A stretch of DNA of 64,000 bases from CAIQJJ01 sp049325275 (GTDB taxonomy: Bacteria > Chloroflexota > Anaerolineae > Anaerolineales > UBA4823): positions 1 through 64,000 of the forward strand of contig JBMOLU010000028.1 in the NCBI GenBank assembly GCA_049325275.1, read 5' to 3'. A model generated the notes under the pieces. The model saw only the letters and a list, made by a program, of their open reading frames with translations, was not told where the DNA came from and did not search any database. Both the position numbers and the translations under genes were made by a program. Shown piece by piece: positions 32,488 to 41,724 of this stretch. Positions within the stretch are counted from its first letter, which is position 1, and each line of letters starts with the position of its first letter.

Positions 32488-33534
32488 ATGAAACATCCCC
32501 ATTCCCTTTCCCGCCGCAGCTTTCTCAAACTTAGCACCAGCGCACTCGCCGCGCTGGCCCTCCCGGCCTTACCGATGCCGGACGATCCTGCACTCATCCC
32601 CCAGCCGCGGCTGGGACGCGTGACGCTGGAGATGATCGCCGCACACGGCAGCCCGACTTCGGCAAGCGTGCGCAAGGCCTGGATTCCGCGCGACCGGGTG
32701 ATCGAGTTACTCGAAGATGCCGAATCGATGGATCTCAGCCTGCGCAACAAGCGCTGGTACCGCACCGCAAAAGGGTACGTCCACAGCGCCTACGTCCAAC
32801 CGGTTTTGCAGGTAAACAACGTTCCCCGATCCAGCCTCCCCCAGGCACGCGTACTGGGAGAAATCACCCACCCCTACGCTCAGTCCTATCGCTACACGTC
32901 TTCGCGGGGATGGAAAAAGCTTTACCGCCTGTACTACGGCTCGCTGCATTGGGTGATCGGCTTCGACCATCTGGACACCGGCCAGGCCGCCTACCGCATT
33001 TACGATTTCCAGTTGAACACCGATTACTTCGTCCCGGCAACGGCCGTGCGCCTGATCGATCCGGCTGAATATGCACCGCGGGTTCCCGACGTGCACCCCA
33101 GCGAAAAGCGCATCGTCGTTTCCATCCGCAACCAGACGCTGACCGCGTACGAGGGGGAGCGGATCGTGCTGACGTCGCTGGTTTCCACCGGACGCAGCAC
33201 GCGCCAAAAAGAAGGCGCCATCCCCACCGAAACGCCGATCGGCGATTTCCGCATCCGCAAGAAGTGCCCGAACGTGCACATGGGCAACGGCAACCTGACC
33301 AGCGATATCCTGGCCTACGAACTGCCCGGCGTGCCGTGGGTGATGTTCTTCGATCCAAACGGTGTGGCGCTGCACGGCACCTACTGGCACGACAACTTTG
33401 GCGTGCGCATGAGCCACGGCTGCGTCAACCTGCCCAATGACGTGGCCCGCTGGCTCTACCGCTGGACCGACCCGATCTGCGGGGAAAACTGGTACACAAC
33501 CGGTGAAGGAACGCACGTTCACGTCGAAGTGTAA
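32488..33534 (+). CDS. Second L,D-transpeptidase (YkuD) with Tat-type signal
   Basis: The 348-residue protein is a tandem paralogue of the preceding gene. It has a Tat motif SRRSFLKLSTSALAALALP, an SH3-like repeat (WYRTAKGYVHSAYVQP), EKRIVVSIRNQTLTAYEGER at the start of the YkuD domain, and the active site HGTYWHDNFGVRMSHGCVNL. The two proteins share the domain order and many blocks, so they probably arose by duplication. No ribosome site is clear before 32488. Confidence 0.9.
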   Translation: MKHPHSLSRRSFLKLSTSALAALALPALPMPDDPALIPQPRLGRVTLEMIAAHGSPTSASVRKAWIPRDRVIELLEDAESMDLSLRNKRWYRTAKGYVHSAYVQPVLQVNNVPRSSLPQARVLGEITHPYAQSYRYTSSRGWKKLYRLYYGSLHWVIGFDHLDTGQAAYRIYDFQLNTDYFVPATAVRLIDPAEYAPRVPDVHPSEKRIVVSIRNQTLTAYEGERIVLTSLVSTGRSTRQKEGAIPTETPIGDFRIRKKCPNVHMGNGNLTSDILAYELPGVPWVMFFDPNGVALHGTYWHDNFGVRMSHGCVNLPNDVARWLYRWTDPICGENWYTTGEGTHVHVEV

Positions 33535-33651
33535 CGTGCCGCAGGCAGGACTCCTGCGAGCCGTAGCCGAAATGTGGTCTGCCGCAAGCCAGGATATTTT
33601 CATCCAGGGATGCTTGCGAAGGGATGTTGGCGATCCAACCTTGGAGGGCTG

Positions 33652-34077
33652 ATGAAACGTTCTATTTTCTTCCTGATCGCTGCACTTGCCATCCTGCTCA
33701 GCGCGTGTGGGAGCAGGCAGGGCCTGACGGTAAGCGACGCGTGGGCGCGCCCCGGCAACGCCGGCGGCAACAGCGCCGTGTATTTCACCGTCACGCCGGG
33801 CAGCGAAGCCGACACGCTCCTGTCGGCGGGCAGCGGCGCGGCCATGATGGTCGAACTGCACAAAAGCCAGATGGGCGCCGACGGGACGATGATGATGGCA
33901 CCCCAGGAAAACGTGCCGATTCCGGCGGGTGAGAAAGTGGCCTTCGAACCTGGCGGGCTGCACGTCATGCTGATGGGCTTGAAAAACGACTTGAACGTGG
34001 GCGAAACGTTCCAGGTGACGCTGAAGTTCGCAAAAGCCGGGGATGTGACCGTCGAGGCGGCTGTCAGAGAGCCTTAA
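33652..34077 (+). CDS. PCu(A)C-type periplasmic/extracytoplasmic copper chaperone lipoprotein
   Basis: This 141-residue lipoprotein has a lipobox (LLSAC, Cys at about 20). The copper-binding pattern of the family is present: VELHKSQMGADGTMMM, then GGLHVMLMGL (H-M-x10-M-x21-H-x-M-like). PCu(A)C proteins deliver Cu(I) to the CuA or CuB sites of cytochrome c oxidase. Its position four genes after the fused heme A synthase supports an oxidase-assembly role. GGAGGG precedes the ATG. Confidence 0.88.
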   Translation: MKRSIFFLIAALAILLSACGSRQGLTVSDAWARPGNAGGNSAVYFTVTPGSEADTLLSAGSGAAMMVELHKSQMGADGTMMMAPQENVPIPAGEKVAFEPGGLHVMLMGLKNDLNVGETFQVTLKFAKAGDVTVEAAVREP

Positions 34078-34099
34078 CCCCTGCAAAAGACAAAAGGGG

Positions 34100-34318
34100 C
34101 TCTTCCGGCTTCGCCGGGAAAGGAGGCCGCATTTGGGGGTTGTGTACTGCACACCACCTGCCGAGGATGGCCGAAAATTTGATATTCATGCGTACTTCGC
34201 ACGCATGAATATCAAATTTTCGGGTTTTTCCTGTGTGCTGCGAAGCAGCCACACAAGTAAGACAGTCAGGGCACACAACCCCCAAATGCGGGAACTCTTC
34301 ACGCTAAACCCGGAAGAC
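34100..34318. repeat. Nested palindromic MITE-like element
   Basis: Three palindromes are nested. The outermost is TCTTCCGG (34101-34108) with CCGGAAGA (34310-34317). Inside are 19-base perfect terminal inverted repeats, 34127-34145 (beginning CCGCATTTGGGGG) and 34273-34291. At the core is a perfect 23-base inverted repeat, 34171-34193 with 34201-34223, with a 7-base loop. A further imperfect hairpin lies at 34231-34255. Outer ends resemble the sequence at 49863-49914, which lacks the interior. There is no coding potential. The whole gap 34078-34434 holds only this and the terminator at 34331. Confidence 0.75.
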
Positions 34319-34330
34319 TCACAAAAGGAA

Positions 34331-34364
34331 ACGGAGCCATCTGCTTGCAGGTGGCTCCGTTTTC
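34331..34364 (+). terminator. Intrinsic terminator
   Basis: ACGGAGCCATCT at 34331-34342 pairs with AGGTGGCTCCGT at 34349-34360 (one G-T pair) and is followed by TTTTCTGGTTCT. It would end the plus-strand run that includes the copper chaperone. A small CCGCC/GGCGG stem at 34396-34408 may serve the convergent gene. Confidence 0.8.
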
Positions 34365-34434
34365 TGGTTCTCGCCTTATAGACGGAAAAGGCATACCGCC
34401 GGAGGCGGAAAGCCCGTTCGTTTTGTAAAAAAGG

Positions 34435-37134
34435 TTACGCCTTCTCGACGGCTTCCACTACCTCGGCCAGTGCGGCCGGGTTGGGCAAATGCAGGCGCAG
34501 GGCGCGGCGGCCGCGGGCTTGCAGGGCTTCGAAGTCGCCCAGGGCCTGGGCGCGCTCGAGGGTGCCAAAGGTCATGCCCTGGGTGGGGATATCGGCATCG
34601 GCGACCGGATCGGCGGTGATTTGAACGAACACGCCGTTATCCGCGCCGCCCTTGTGTAACTGGCCGGTGGAATGCAAGAAACGAGGCCCGAAGCCGACCG
34701 TGGTGGCGCAGCCGGTGCGGGCGCGCACGGCCATGCGCAGGCGGGTGAGCAGCGCCTCCATCTCAGGGTTGCGCGGCAGGTAAGCGTTGAGCGCCACGTA
34801 GTCGCCGGCTTTGGCCGTCGCCAGGAAAGACAGCAAATCGGTTGCGCTGCCGGACCAATCGAGACGCTTGCCGTCGGCCAGCTTGCCGGCGTCCTGGTAT
34901 TCTTTGATTTTGGCCTTGGTGCGATCCTTGCTGTCTTGCACGTCGGGCTGATCGAAGGCGTTGACATTCAGAATGGCGCAGGCGACGGCCGTTGCAAACT
35001 CCCAACGGTAAAACTCGGCAGCCAGGTCGTATGGCGTGACAAGCGGTAAGGTCAATACCGGGAAGCCGGCCAGTTTCAGGTCGGAAACGGCCTGATCGTG
35101 CCGGCCGCTCTGGCGCAGGTAGACGAACAGACGATCGCGGCCGTACACCTTGGGGCCGGCGGGAGGCTCCAGGTCTACGGGCACGATTCCGACACCGTTT
35201 TTGCCGCTCGACTCGGCTACCAGTTGTTCCAGCCACGAGCCGAACGAACACCACGGATCGTCGGCAAAGACGGTCAGCTTGTCGCTGCCCTGCTGGGCAG
35301 CCTCCGCAACGACGGTGCCCAGCACAAGGCCCGGGTTGCGCGCCGCCGGGACTTCTGCGCCGCACTGTGCGGCCATTTCCGCTGCGTTGGCCTGGAAGCG
35401 GGGTACGTCCACCCCCATCACGGCCGCGGGGACGAGCCCAAAGGGGCTGAGCACCGAGAACCGCCCGCCTACGTGGGGGTCGGAAATGAATGTTGCACGG
35501 AAGCAACGTTCGGCGGCCAGTGTTTCAAGCGAGGTGCCGGGATCGGTAATGGCGATGAAATGCTCGCCGGCTTTTTCTTCACCGAAAGCCTCCACGCAGC
35601 GCGCCCAGAAAAACTCCAAGAAGGCGTTGACTTCGGCCGTCGTGCCCGATTTGGACGAGACGATAAAAAGCGTCTCACGAACGGGGAAATCGGCGGCAGT
35701 CGCCAGGACCTGGCCGGGATCGGTGGAGTCGAGGATGGCAAAATTGCCGGCAGCCGGCAGCATGTCGAAAACCAGCGAAGTCACTTCGGGAGCCAGGGAG
35801 GAACCACCCATGCCGAGTAAAAGCGTCTTTTTGTAGGGATTTTCCGCAGCAAACGCCGTAAAGGGGCGTACATCGACGCAGTGCGGCAGATCGAGCCAGC
35901 CCAGGCGGCGGCGAACCTCGTCCTGGCCGGACGGGACGCTCGTCCACAAAGTCGGATCGTGCGCCCACAGGCGGGCCGGGACAGACTCGCGTTCAAGTCT
36001 GGCGACGCGTTCGGCCACCGGTGTGGCCAGCGTGGCCAGTTCGGCGACGGCGGCCTTGCGGCGGTCGTCGACGGTTTGCAACAGAGCATCGAAGGCATCG
36101 ACAAAGGCTTTGACCCCTTCTACTTCCAGTGCCGCGGTGATCGCATCGACCGAAACGCCCAGGGCTTCCGCGTCGGCAAAGACCCGGTGAGCCTCCTCGA
36201 GGCCGGTTTGCAGCGTGGCGGCCGGCGTGCCGCGATCGCGGAAAGCCGCCAGCGTCACCGGCGGAACGGTGTTGACGGTTTCTGGGCCGATCAGGCTGTC
36301 GACGTAAAGCGTATCCGGGTAGGCGGGATTCTTGGTGCCGGTGGAAGCCCACAGCGGGCGCTGGACACGCGCGCACTTGGCTTGCAGCCTGGCAAAACGC
36401 TCCGATTCGAAGACCTGGCGGTATTCCTGGTAAGCCAGTTTGGCGTTGGCAATCGCGACTTTGCCGAGCAAGTGTGGGGCGCGAGCACCGATTTCGTGAT
36501 CGGCTTTGGTATCGATGCGCGAGACGAAGAAAGACGCCACCGAAGCAACGCTGCCGATCGGCTGCCCCGCCGCCAGGCGATCTTCCAGGCCGGCAAGGTA
36601 AGCGTCCATCACCTGTTGGTAGCGGGCGATGGAAAAGATCAGGGTAACGTTGACGTTGATGCCGGCCGAAACTGCCAGGCGGATGGCGGGCAGGCCCTCC
36701 ACGGTGGCCGGGATTTTGATCATCAGGTTCGGGCGATCGACCGCCGCCCACAGGCGCCTGGCTTCGCTGGCCGTGTTCACGGTGTCGTGCGCCAGGCGGG
36801 GGTTGACCTCGAGCGAAACGTAACCATCCGCACCATCGGTCTGGCGGTAAAGCGGCAGGAACAAATCGCAGGCGGCGCGGATGTCTTCGATGGCCAGCTG
36901 CCAGAAGATTTGTTCGGCATTCCAGCCGGCCCAGGCCATGGGGATGAGGGCGGTGTCGTAATCGTTGGACCTGGCGATGGCGTTTTGAAAAATGGTCGGG
37001 TTGGACGTGACGCCGCGGATTTCACCGCGCTCGATCATGGCGGCCAATTCACCGTTTTCGAGCAAGCGGCGTTCGATATTGTCGTACCAGATGGATTGTC
37101 CAAAATTAATCAGTTGTTGGAGTGGGGAAGTCAT
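34435..37134 (-). CDS. Bifunctional transaldolase / glucose-6-phosphate isomerase
   Basis: This 899-residue fusion has two enzymes. Residues about 1-370 are a transaldolase (SIWYDNIERRLL, GVTSNPTIFQNAI, LMIKIPATVEGLPAI with the Schiff-base Lys, INVNVTLIFS). Residues about 400-899 are a phosphoglucose isomerase-like SIS protein (LLGMGGSSLAPEV, FIVSSKSGTTAEVN, FSVLSPFGLVPAAVMG). It links the pentose phosphate pathway to glycolysis in one chain. The start at 37134 is preceded by GAGGTG. Fusions of this type are known in a few lineages including Chloroflexota. Transketolase (47621) and RpiB (42660) are in the same window. Confidence 0.93.
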   Translation of the reverse strand: MTSPLQQLINFGQSIWYDNIERRLLENGELAAMIERGEIRGVTSNPTIFQNAIARSNDYDTALIPMAWAGWNAEQIFWQLAIEDIRAACDLFLPLYRQTDGADGYVSLEVNPRLAHDTVNTASEARRLWAAVDRPNLMIKIPATVEGLPAIRLAVSAGINVNVTLIFSIARYQQVMDAYLAGLEDRLAAGQPIGSVASVASFFVSRIDTKADHEIGARAPHLLGKVAIANAKLAYQEYRQVFESERFARLQAKCARVQRPLWASTGTKNPAYPDTLYVDSLIGPETVNTVPPVTLAAFRDRGTPAATLQTGLEEAHRVFADAEALGVSVDAITAALEVEGVKAFVDAFDALLQTVDDRRKAAVAELATLATPVAERVARLERESVPARLWAHDPTLWTSVPSGQDEVRRRLGWLDLPHCVDVRPFTAFAAENPYKKTLLLGMGGSSLAPEVTSLVFDMLPAAGNFAILDSTDPGQVLATAADFPVRETLFIVSSKSGTTAEVNAFLEFFWARCVEAFGEEKAGEHFIAITDPGTSLETLAAERCFRATFISDPHVGGRFSVLSPFGLVPAAVMGVDVPRFQANAAEMAAQCGAEVPAARNPGLVLGTVVAEAAQQGSDKLTVFADDPWCSFGSWLEQLVAESSGKNGVGIVPVDLEPPAGPKVYGRDRLFVYLRQSGRHDQAVSDLKLAGFPVLTLPLVTPYDLAAEFYRWEFATAVACAILNVNAFDQPDVQDSKDRTKAKIKEYQDAGKLADGKRLDWSGSATDLLSFLATAKAGDYVALNAYLPRNPEMEALLTRLRMAVRARTGCATTVGFGPRFLHSTGQLHKGGADNGVFVQITADPVADADIPTQGMTFGTLERAQALGDFEALQARGRRALRLHLPNPAALAEVVEAVEKA

Positions 37135-37391
37135 GGGAAACACCTCGGAAAGGTCGCAGCAGACGGGCCTGGGAACCCACCACCTGCCGGCCAAAAATAA
37201 CAAAAAGTGGGCCTTCCACCTTCAGCAAGAAACAGACTTCCTGCCGGAAATGGGAGCGCCAAAAAAGTTTACGAATGAAACGGGGCGTATGTTACCACAA
37301 AAAGGACTGCGAGCTTGTGCAAGATTTCCATGGACAGTGCAAACGTAACGGACACTTACAATGCATCCGCAAGAGGGAGGTAGCTTCAGGG

Positions 37392-37866
37392 TTAAGGGAT
37401 AGCAAAAACCTGTGTCCAGTAATGGCCGTATCGGTACACGCCCGGATCGTCGGCCGCATAAACGTACCCAACCCCAGTTTCCTCGAAAGCACAATTGAGG
37501 ATATTATGGCGATGGCCGCTGCTGCTCATCCAGGTATTCATGACTGCTTCAGGGCTGGGCTGGCGGCAGCAATATTCTCGCCACAGGACCACCAGGCATA
37601 ACCTAGGTCGATCAGGCGCTGGCCGGACGTTTTTCCATCGAGATTTGTATGGGCGACAAAGTCACGGGCCAGCATATCGGCGCCGTGGCCGTAGGCGGCC
37701 CGGTGCAGGGTATCGTCCATGCGCAATGCGAGACACCCTTGTTTTGCCCGTTCCTGGTTGACAAGTTCGACCACACGAATCTCGCCAGCAGATCAGGTTG
37801 CACCCGGTATTGCAGGGCGTAAGACCAAAGGCGGGTAAAGGGCTTGGTTTGAATTTCCGGGTAGTT
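37392..37866 (-). pseudogene. Broken CAP/SCP-domain (PR-1-like) gene
   Basis: The CAP signature is spread over three frames. EIQTKPFTRLWSYALQYRV starts right after the Hsp70 stop with no start codon or signal peptide. A frame change near 37781-37786 leads to VVELVNQERAKQGCLALRMD and HRAAYGHGADMLARDFVAHT, then SCGENIAA. A second change near 37563-37567, explained by one missing G, leads to PSPEAVMNTWMSSSGHRHN and GHYWTQVFAIP. The active-cleft His and Glu are still readable. It is therefore a recent decay or, for the one-base change, possibly a sequencing error. Confidence 0.72.
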
Positions 37867-40722
37867 CTAAATTCGGCGGGTACGTCGCAGATAATCAGCC
37901 AGGGCACGCAGATCAGGGTTTCGATCTTGTTCGGCAGCAGAGAGCATGGCTGCCGCACCCGGAGAAAGCAGGTTGACTGTTGCGGCCAAAATTTGAGACT
38001 TGATCTCGGGATCGGTCTCGTTCTGGTAGGCCCACTGCACGATGGCTTCGGCCTGCGGGTGACGCATCCAAATCAGCGGCATGGCAGCGGCCAAGCGCGT
38101 CTCGGGCAGTTCGTCACTGAGTGCCAGTTGCAAGCTTGCTATCAGTTCAACGGCCATGGCATACTGCGCCAAATCTATAAACAGGTAGTTGGTCGCATGG
38201 AAAAAAGCGCGTAGGATGGCCTGGCGCGCCAAGCCATGGGTCTGGCGAACGAGTGCCATCACATCGGGGAAAGCGGCCTCGCCGGCCAGTTCGATCAGGC
38301 TCAGGGTGGCGGCATATTTCACATCCAGATGGGTGGTGTTAATCGCCTCTCGAGTGAGGGCGATGCCCTCATGGGCGATGCCCTCGACGGCGTGCATCTC
38401 GCCCAGCACTTCGAGCGCTTTTACCTGTACTTCGGGGTCACGGCTTTGCAGGACAATCGCCAGAATGGGGACGGCAGCAGGTTGTGGGTTTTGGCCCAGG
38501 CCCCAGGCCGCCGCCAAACGGACGACATCATCCTCGTGTGGCAGCGCTTCGGCCAGCAAGCGGTAGGCGTTCGCAGTCTGCAAGTGGCACAGTGCCGAAA
38601 CGGCAGCACTGCGCACGCGACGGTCGGTATCGTGAAGGGCATGCTCGATGAAGGCTTCCGTCACCTCCCACGGCAGGCGGAAAAGGTGACGCGCCACACT
38701 GGCGCGTTGGGGAGGAGTGCCCGTCTTGAGCGTTTCTTCGAGCAAGCGGCGTGCGCCGGCATCATTACGACGGCTGAGCATTTCGGCGGCGCTGTAACGC
38801 GTGAGAAAATCGGGGCTGTGCAACGCCTCGGCTGCGACCTCGAGCGGAACGGCATTGGGCTGTAGCGAACCCAGCACGTTCGCCAGGCCGCGTAGGGAGA
38901 CGTGGAAACGCCCACCCAGCCCGGCGGAAAGACGCGGCTCGCGCCCGTTGGCCACTTCGGCCATTTTGGCAACACCCATGGCTGCGTCGGCCAGGTTAGC
39001 AAGATTTTGCTCGGTGAAACGAACACCATCCTGGCGGAATTTTTCTTCCCAATCCGGCTGGCTGGTATCGTATTGGAAATTATCTTCCGGCGCGACCAGG
39101 TAAACACCGTGTTCGGCTTTGCGCGAAGAAGGGCGCGGCCGCAGGCTGGTAAGCGCAACGTGATGGAGTAGTTCCTTACGTGTTTGCAAATCGAAGACGG
39201 TCAGGGACAACTGAAGTTGATCATCAAGGTCAAAGTCAACCTGCAAGCGATCTTTGCCCGGCCGTCCCGGTGGATCGAGCCGGACGGTAATCGCCTGCTC
39301 TCCGGGGTTGAGCGCCTCGATTTTTTGCGAACGCCCATCGGCCAGAAAAACTGCCTGATCACCATGGCCCTGAACGTCGATCGCGGCCACGGCATCGGCA
39401 TCGATTTCGCCGATCACGAATTCGATCACTTCTTGATTGGGGTGGGCGGCTCCCAGGCGCAAACGCACGGGCTTTTCGGTTGGATAACGACTGCCCATAG
39501 GAAGGATTTCTTCGTAATATGGCCGGCCCGAGCGTATATCGAGGCAACGCAGGCCGTAACCATGGGCGAGGTAATCTTCCAGGCCATAGCCCAATGCCAG
39601 TTGCAGGGCACCCTCGGCCACAGCAGTAAAGGGCTTTTCGACACGCACGGCATTGGCCTCGAAATATTGTCGCAGCGTGCGCTGTACGGCAGGCATCAGC
39701 GAGGTACCGCCGATCAAAAGCACATATTTGATATCTTCGCGGTAGATGCCGCGGCGGTGGGCAGCCAGCATAAGCTTATCCACGGCCTGGCGTAACAGTT
39801 CGAAAAAGCCGTGCGCCTCGAGCACGGCTTCGAAGGCTGCCTGGGTGATCGCCAGGGTCTGGTGCGAGTCGCGCCACTCGAAGGAGATTTCGGCCTGCGG
39901 GCAATTGGAAAGCGTGATCTTGGCCTGCTCGCAGGCCGACAAAAGTGGCGCCAGGTCATCTTTCAACGCTTCGGCCGGAATGCCCATATGCTGTAAGACA
40001 TACTCGAGCAGCCAACGGTCGACGTCGCTGCCCCCCAGCAACAAACCCGACTTGGCCACGACGCGCGCCGCCTGCCGCTTGGCCGACTGCCCGAGCAGGT
40101 TGTTCAAAAAACCGCCGGTCTGGGCGCGTCCTTGAGGCAACTCTACCAGCGACAAATCGAGCGAACCGCCGCCGAAGTCGAACACCATCACCGGTGCGCC
40201 CGGCTCGGTTACGGCGTAGCCAAGCGCGGCGGCCGTCGACTCGTCGACGATGCGGACGCGCTCAGGGGCATGACCCTGGATGGTGGCATTCAACCAGGAA
40301 ACATAGCCATCGAAGGCCATCACCGGCACCGTCAACACCAGTTGTTCGATCTGTTCCCGGCTGTAAGGCAGGGCCTGCAAGACCGCTTGGACGAACATAC
40401 GCCCGGCGTCCTTATCGCTCCAGGGATGCCCATCGATATAACGCGGTTGGCTTTCCTCGTCGAGTATGCCGCGCTTGAAATTGCGAAACAGGCGGTTGCA
40501 GCGTTGGCGATCCAAACCTTGGGTACGGACGCCCTGGCCGACGTGCACCTGGGCGCGCTGTCCATCCTCTACGTACAAGAGTGACGGGATCACCGGCTGG
40601 CCGCCTGCCTGAGAGGCCACACTCATCTCCGGGATTTCCATCACCTGGCAGGCGTTGTGTTCCCGATCCCAGCGGGCGATCACCGAATTGGTCGTGCCGA
40701 AATCAATCGCAAGTTTTTCCAT
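37867..40722 (-). CDS. Hsp70-family protein with C-terminal HEAT-like repeats
   Basis: This 951-residue protein has an actin-type ATPase domain: IDFGTTNSVIARWD (5-18), VRIVDESTAAALGYAV, VMVFDFGGGSLDLSLVELP and YVLLIGGTSLMPAVQ. A beta-rich stretch (about 400-530) replaces the usual substrate-binding domain. Residues about 640-950 are HEAT-like helical pairs (RRVRSAAVSALCHLQ, DVVRLAAAWGLGQ, PEVQVKALEVLGEM). It is not DnaK: the lid is absent and no DnaJ or GrpE is nearby. A scaffold or regulatory chaperone is plausible. GGAGG precedes the start. Confidence 0.87.
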   Translation of the reverse strand: MEKLAIDFGTTNSVIARWDREHNACQVMEIPEMSVASQAGGQPVIPSLLYVEDGQRAQVHVGQGVRTQGLDRQRCNRLFRNFKRGILDEESQPRYIDGHPWSDKDAGRMFVQAVLQALPYSREQIEQLVLTVPVMAFDGYVSWLNATIQGHAPERVRIVDESTAAALGYAVTEPGAPVMVFDFGGGSLDLSLVELPQGRAQTGGFLNNLLGQSAKRQAARVVAKSGLLLGGSDVDRWLLEYVLQHMGIPAEALKDDLAPLLSACEQAKITLSNCPQAEISFEWRDSHQTLAITQAAFEAVLEAHGFFELLRQAVDKLMLAAHRRGIYREDIKYVLLIGGTSLMPAVQRTLRQYFEANAVRVEKPFTAVAEGALQLALGYGLEDYLAHGYGLRCLDIRSGRPYYEEILPMGSRYPTEKPVRLRLGAAHPNQEVIEFVIGEIDADAVAAIDVQGHGDQAVFLADGRSQKIEALNPGEQAITVRLDPPGRPGKDRLQVDFDLDDQLQLSLTVFDLQTRKELLHHVALTSLRPRPSSRKAEHGVYLVAPEDNFQYDTSQPDWEEKFRQDGVRFTEQNLANLADAAMGVAKMAEVANGREPRLSAGLGGRFHVSLRGLANVLGSLQPNAVPLEVAAEALHSPDFLTRYSAAEMLSRRNDAGARRLLEETLKTGTPPQRASVARHLFRLPWEVTEAFIEHALHDTDRRVRSAAVSALCHLQTANAYRLLAEALPHEDDVVRLAAAWGLGQNPQPAAVPILAIVLQSRDPEVQVKALEVLGEMHAVEGIAHEGIALTREAINTTHLDVKYAATLSLIELAGEAAFPDVMALVRQTHGLARQAILRAFFHATNYLFIDLAQYAMAVELIASLQLALSDELPETRLAAAMPLIWMRHPQAEAIVQWAYQNETDPEIKSQILAATVNLLSPGAAAMLSAAEQDRNPDLRALADYLRRTRRI

Positions 40723-40767
40723 GCATGCCTCCCCGAGACCAGTTTACTTTGAACGAAGGAGCTCGGT

Positions 40768-41724
40768 TCAATTCCTGTTCCTAAACAGCATTTCCGATCC
40801 GCAGTGCAGGCAACGAACGGTCAACGCCGGGCCTGCAGAAAGTGTCCCGCCGCACTGCGGGCACTGGCTGTCGGCGCCAAGCTGTCGGACAGTAACCGAA
40901 TAGAGCCAGCCCTGCTTCCAGTTGATACAGCCTTCGAACTGGCCGCGCTGCACCAGTTGGTAGAGCCAGTCGTGAACCAGTTCCCTGGGCACTTTCAGCA
41001 TGGCCGGAATCGCCGGCAGGTAGACCCGCCCCTGGGCGCGCAGCAGTTCGAGCAGAGAACGCTGCTTCTCAGCCAGGGCCGTCGCCGTGTATACCCGCTG
41101 CCAGGTGGCATACATAACGCCGTTGAGTTCGTGAGCACGCAGCAATTCGTCCAGCAGATCGTCTACTTCGCCCACGGGGATATCCAATTCCTGCGCCAGT
41201 TGAGCAAAGGTCATTTCACCACGTGCTTGCACCAGTTCACACGCTTGCCGGGACAGGTCGTCGAGCAGAGCGGCACGCACTTCAGCAATCGAACGAGCGC
41301 CGAAGTAGACCGTCGGTAAGGAAAAGAGCAGCACCACCGGCGCAACGACAACGGTCAACATCACCGTACCTTGGGTCAGGTGCCCGCCTTCGATATCGAC
41401 GAGCATCATCAACGTCGTCAACAGCCCGGCCAGCGCCAGCAGCAACGTGGCGCCCAACCACAGCAAAGCACGCGGCGGATTTCGCTTTTCCAGCAGAGCC
41501 GCCAACACCACGAACAAGACCAGGCCCGGCAAAACGACCCAAACAAAACCAAAGAGAACGATTTCCGGGCCGCTCATGGGCGCGCCGGTGCGCGCCGGCG
41601 GCGCCGCAAGCACGAGCACGGCCAGGCAGCAAAAAACGGTTGCCGCCAACAGTATGCCAATGCCGAGAGCGCCGACCGCCCTACGCCCTGGCGTAAACAA
41701 GCGGCGCAAACGGTTCGTGCGCAT
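40768..41724 (-). CDS. Membrane protein with winged-helix repeats and C-terminal zinc ribbon (paralogue 1)
   Basis: The 318-residue protein has about four membrane segments in residues 18-155. Two winged-helix-like modules follow (VQARGEMTFAQLAQELDIPV, LRAQGRVYLPAIPAMLKVP), then a zinc ribbon (CPQCGG, CLHCGS) at the very end. The closest relative is the next gene upstream, with the same order of parts. The start overlaps that gene's stop (TGATG). The role is unknown; the build suggests a membrane-tethered regulator or assembly factor working with the neighbouring Hsp70. Confidence 0.75.
   Translation of the reverse strand: MRTNRLRRLFTPGRRAVGALGIGILLAATVFCCLAVLVLAAPPARTGAPMSGPEIVLFGFVWVVLPGLVLFVVLAALLEKRNPPRALLWLGATLLLALAGLLTTLMMLVDIEGGHLTQGTVMLTVVVAPVVLLFSLPTVYFGARSIAEVRAALLDDLSRQACELVQARGEMTFAQLAQELDIPVGEVDDLLDELLRAHELNGVMYATWQRVYTATALAEKQRSLLELLRAQGRVYLPAIPAMLKVPRELVHDWLYQLVQRGQFEGCINWKQGWLYSVTVRQLGADSQCPQCGGTLSAGPALTVRCLHCGSEMLFRNRN

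Noticed and set aside
37867..40722. DnaK
   Set aside because: The substrate-binding domain and lid are replaced by beta-rich and HEAT-like regions, and dnaJ and grpE are absent nearby.
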